A stretch of 6,458 nt of DNA, taken from NCBI GenBank assembly GCA_023264755.1, contig JAHFVB010000166.1:2687-9144 (forward strand), read 5' to 3'. Positions 5,414 to 6,458 of this stretch are shown here, one piece after another. The DNA is from Mycobacterium sp. (GTDB taxonomy: Bacteria > Actinomycetota > Actinomycetes > Mycobacteriales > Mycobacteriaceae). Under the pieces are notes generated by a model. It saw only the letters and a program-made list of their open reading frames with translations. It had not been told where the DNA came from and searched no databases. Both the position numbers and the translations under genes were made by a program. Numbering within the stretch: position 1 is the stretch's first letter; each line of letters opens with the position of its first letter.

Positions 5414-6458
5414 GCACGCTCTACCAGCGCGACGCGGCGGCCGTCGCCGGGATCGAGAAGCTGCGCTTCTTCCCACTGGAGGTCGTCTCGGGCCGCGGCT
5501 CGACGCTGGTCGACCCCGACGGTCGTGAACTCCTGGACCTGTCGGCGACGTGGACCGCATCCGGACTGGGACACGGCCATCCAGCCGTCGTCGAGGCCGT
5601 CAGCCGCGCGGTGCGCACCGCCCCCGGTGCGGGCGGCCTGTCCGCAGTTCACCCCGATTCGGTGGGGCTGGCCGAAGACCTGCTGGCCCTGGTGCCCGGC
5701 AGCGGGGAGCGGCGGGTGTATCTCGGGCACGCGGGCTCCGACGCCAACGACGTGGCGCTGCGCGCCTGCCGGCACGCCACCGGACGGCGCACCGTCATCG
5801 CGTTCGAACACAGCTACCACGGCGGAGTCGGCGTCGCGATGGGCGTCTCGGGCGTGCACGTCGACGCAGGCGCACCGCCCGACCCGGATGCGGTCTTCCT
5901 GCCGTATCCCAACCCCTTTCGGCCGGTGCACGGGGACACCGAGACCGATGTCGCACTCTGCCTGGAGCTCGTCGAACACCAGCTCGGCGGCGGCACGATC
6001 GCATGCCTGATCGTCGAGCCGATCCTGTCCGACGGCGGCTTGATCGTGCCTCCGGACGGATTCCTGGCCCGACTGCACGAATTGTGCCGGGCGCACGCGG
6101 TGCCGATGATCTGCGACGAGGTCAAGATGGGGCTCGGGCGGCCGGGCACCCTGCACGCCTTCGAACACGACGGCGTCGCACCCGACATCGTGACGTTCGG
6201 CAAGGTGCTCGGCGGCGGGCTGCCGCTGTCGGCGGCCGTGGGGCCGGCCGAGATCCTGGACCACCCGCCCGCGGCGGCGCTGCTGACCACCGCAGGAAAT
6301 CCGGTGTGCACGGCGGCCGGCCGCGCGGTGCTGCCGCGCATCGTCGGCGAGCGGCTGGCCGATCGGGCGGCCACGGTGGGCGCCTTCCTGGCCGACGGGC
6401 TGCGGGCGCTGAGCGGCTCGCCGGGAGCGGAGCGCATCGGGGACGTCCGCGGGCGGGG
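5410..6458 (+). CDS. ACL-racemase-like fold-type I PLP enzyme (class III aminotransferase superfamily), C-terminus cut off
   Basis: The frame opens at the ATG overlapping the permease stop and remains open for 349 codons to the window end. Full family length is about 430-450, so roughly a fifth is missing. PLP-site residues are the Schiff-base Lys265 (TFGKVLGGGLPLS), Asp236 for the pyridine nitrogen (CDEVKMGLG), Tyr136-His137 in SYHGG, and the phosphate-site loop HAGSDAND (107-114). Several stretches match what I recall of alpha-amino-epsilon-caprolactam racemase of Achromobacter obae: LRFFPL (18-23), GHAGSDAND, SDGGLIVPPDGFL (207-219), DEVK, GGGLPLSA and PAEILD. Its residues recalled as Asp210, Lys241 and Lys267 correspond to Asp208, Lys239 and Lys265 here, with a constant offset of two. 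Ordinary class III aminotransferases have Gln in DEVQTG. Racemase, epimerase or aminotransferase activity all remain possible. The substrate is probably what the permease imports or an amide derived from it. Confidence 0.88.
   Translation, partial: MSTLYQRDAAAVAGIEKLRFFPLEVVSGRGSTLVDPDGRELLDLSATWTASGLGHGHPAVVEAVSRAVRTAPGAGGLSAVHPDSVGLAEDLLALVPGSGERRVYLGHAGSDANDVALRACRHATGRRTVIAFEHSYHGGVGVAMGVSGVHVDAGAPPDPDAVFLPYPNPFRPVHGDTETDVALCLELVEHQLGGGTIACLIVEPILSDGGLIVPPDGFLARLHELCRAHAVPMICDEVKMGLGRPGTLHAFEHDGVAPDIVTFGKVLGGGLPLSAAVGPAEILDHPPAAALLTTAGNPVCTAAGRAVLPRIVGERLADRAATVGAFLADGLRALSGSPGAERIGDVRGR

Noticed and set aside
5173..6264. Long minus-strand open frame antisense to the permease end and the PLP enzyme.
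   Set aside because: The plus strand encodes a clear PLP enzyme with active-site motifs across this stretch. The minus frame shows no domain.
1..6458. CRISPR array, tRNA/rRNA genes, insertion sequence or integration-site features.
   Set aside because: No regularly spaced repeats, tRNA-like cloverleaf, transposase-like protein or terminal inverted repeats were seen. Coding density and base use look uniform apart from the AT-rich island.

Overview
The window is GC-rich, densely coding DNA with almost every gap under 130 bp. Many codons end in G or C, there are ATGA stop/start overlaps, the promoters look like TANNNT, and one start appears leaderless. Together with the protein families present, this suggests a high-GC actinobacterium, most likely a Mycobacterium/Mycolicibacterium-type genome. 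That placement is an inference, because no rRNA or other marker gene is present.

Left unit (1-750). A SnoaL/NTF2-like gene, cut by the window edge, is read leftward. It diverges from a complete TetR-family repressor gene read rightward. The short region between them holds two copies of a 19-bp interrupted palindrome whose centres are 37 bp apart, placed so that bound repressor would cover both divergent promoters. The TetR gene has a -10-like hexamer exactly 7 nt before its ATG and no Shine-Dalgarno sequence, so it is probably leaderless. It ends convergently with the next unit at a 25-bp gap containing a four-run G-quadruplex motif instead of a normal hairpin terminator.

Main unit (776-6458). 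Two divergent arms leave an AT-rich regulatory island (about 2452-2516, 26% GC by my count). The leftward arm encodes a free-standing class II glutamine-amidotransferase-fold protein with the catalytic Cys at position 2, then an RpiR-type HTH-SIS regulator, overlapping by ATGA. The rightward arm encodes a glutamine-synthetase-like ligase, a 12-TM APC-family permease and, overlapping by ATGA, a fold-type I PLP enzyme cut by the window end. That last enzyme looks most like the alpha-amino-epsilon-caprolactam (ACL) racemase family, not a generic class III aminotransferase.

Working model (inference). The permease imports an amine or amino-acid derivative. The GS-like ligase gamma-glutamylates it. 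The PLP enzyme racemises or transaminates the substrate or a product. The class II Ntn-fold protein releases the gamma-glutamyl group. The SIS-domain regulator senses a pathway metabolite at the central island. This has the logic of the Puu (putrescine) pathway, but with an EgtC/YafJ-type Ntn enzyme in place of the class I PuuD hydrolase, and an ACL-racemase-like enzyme in place of an oxidase. The substrate cannot be read from the sequence.
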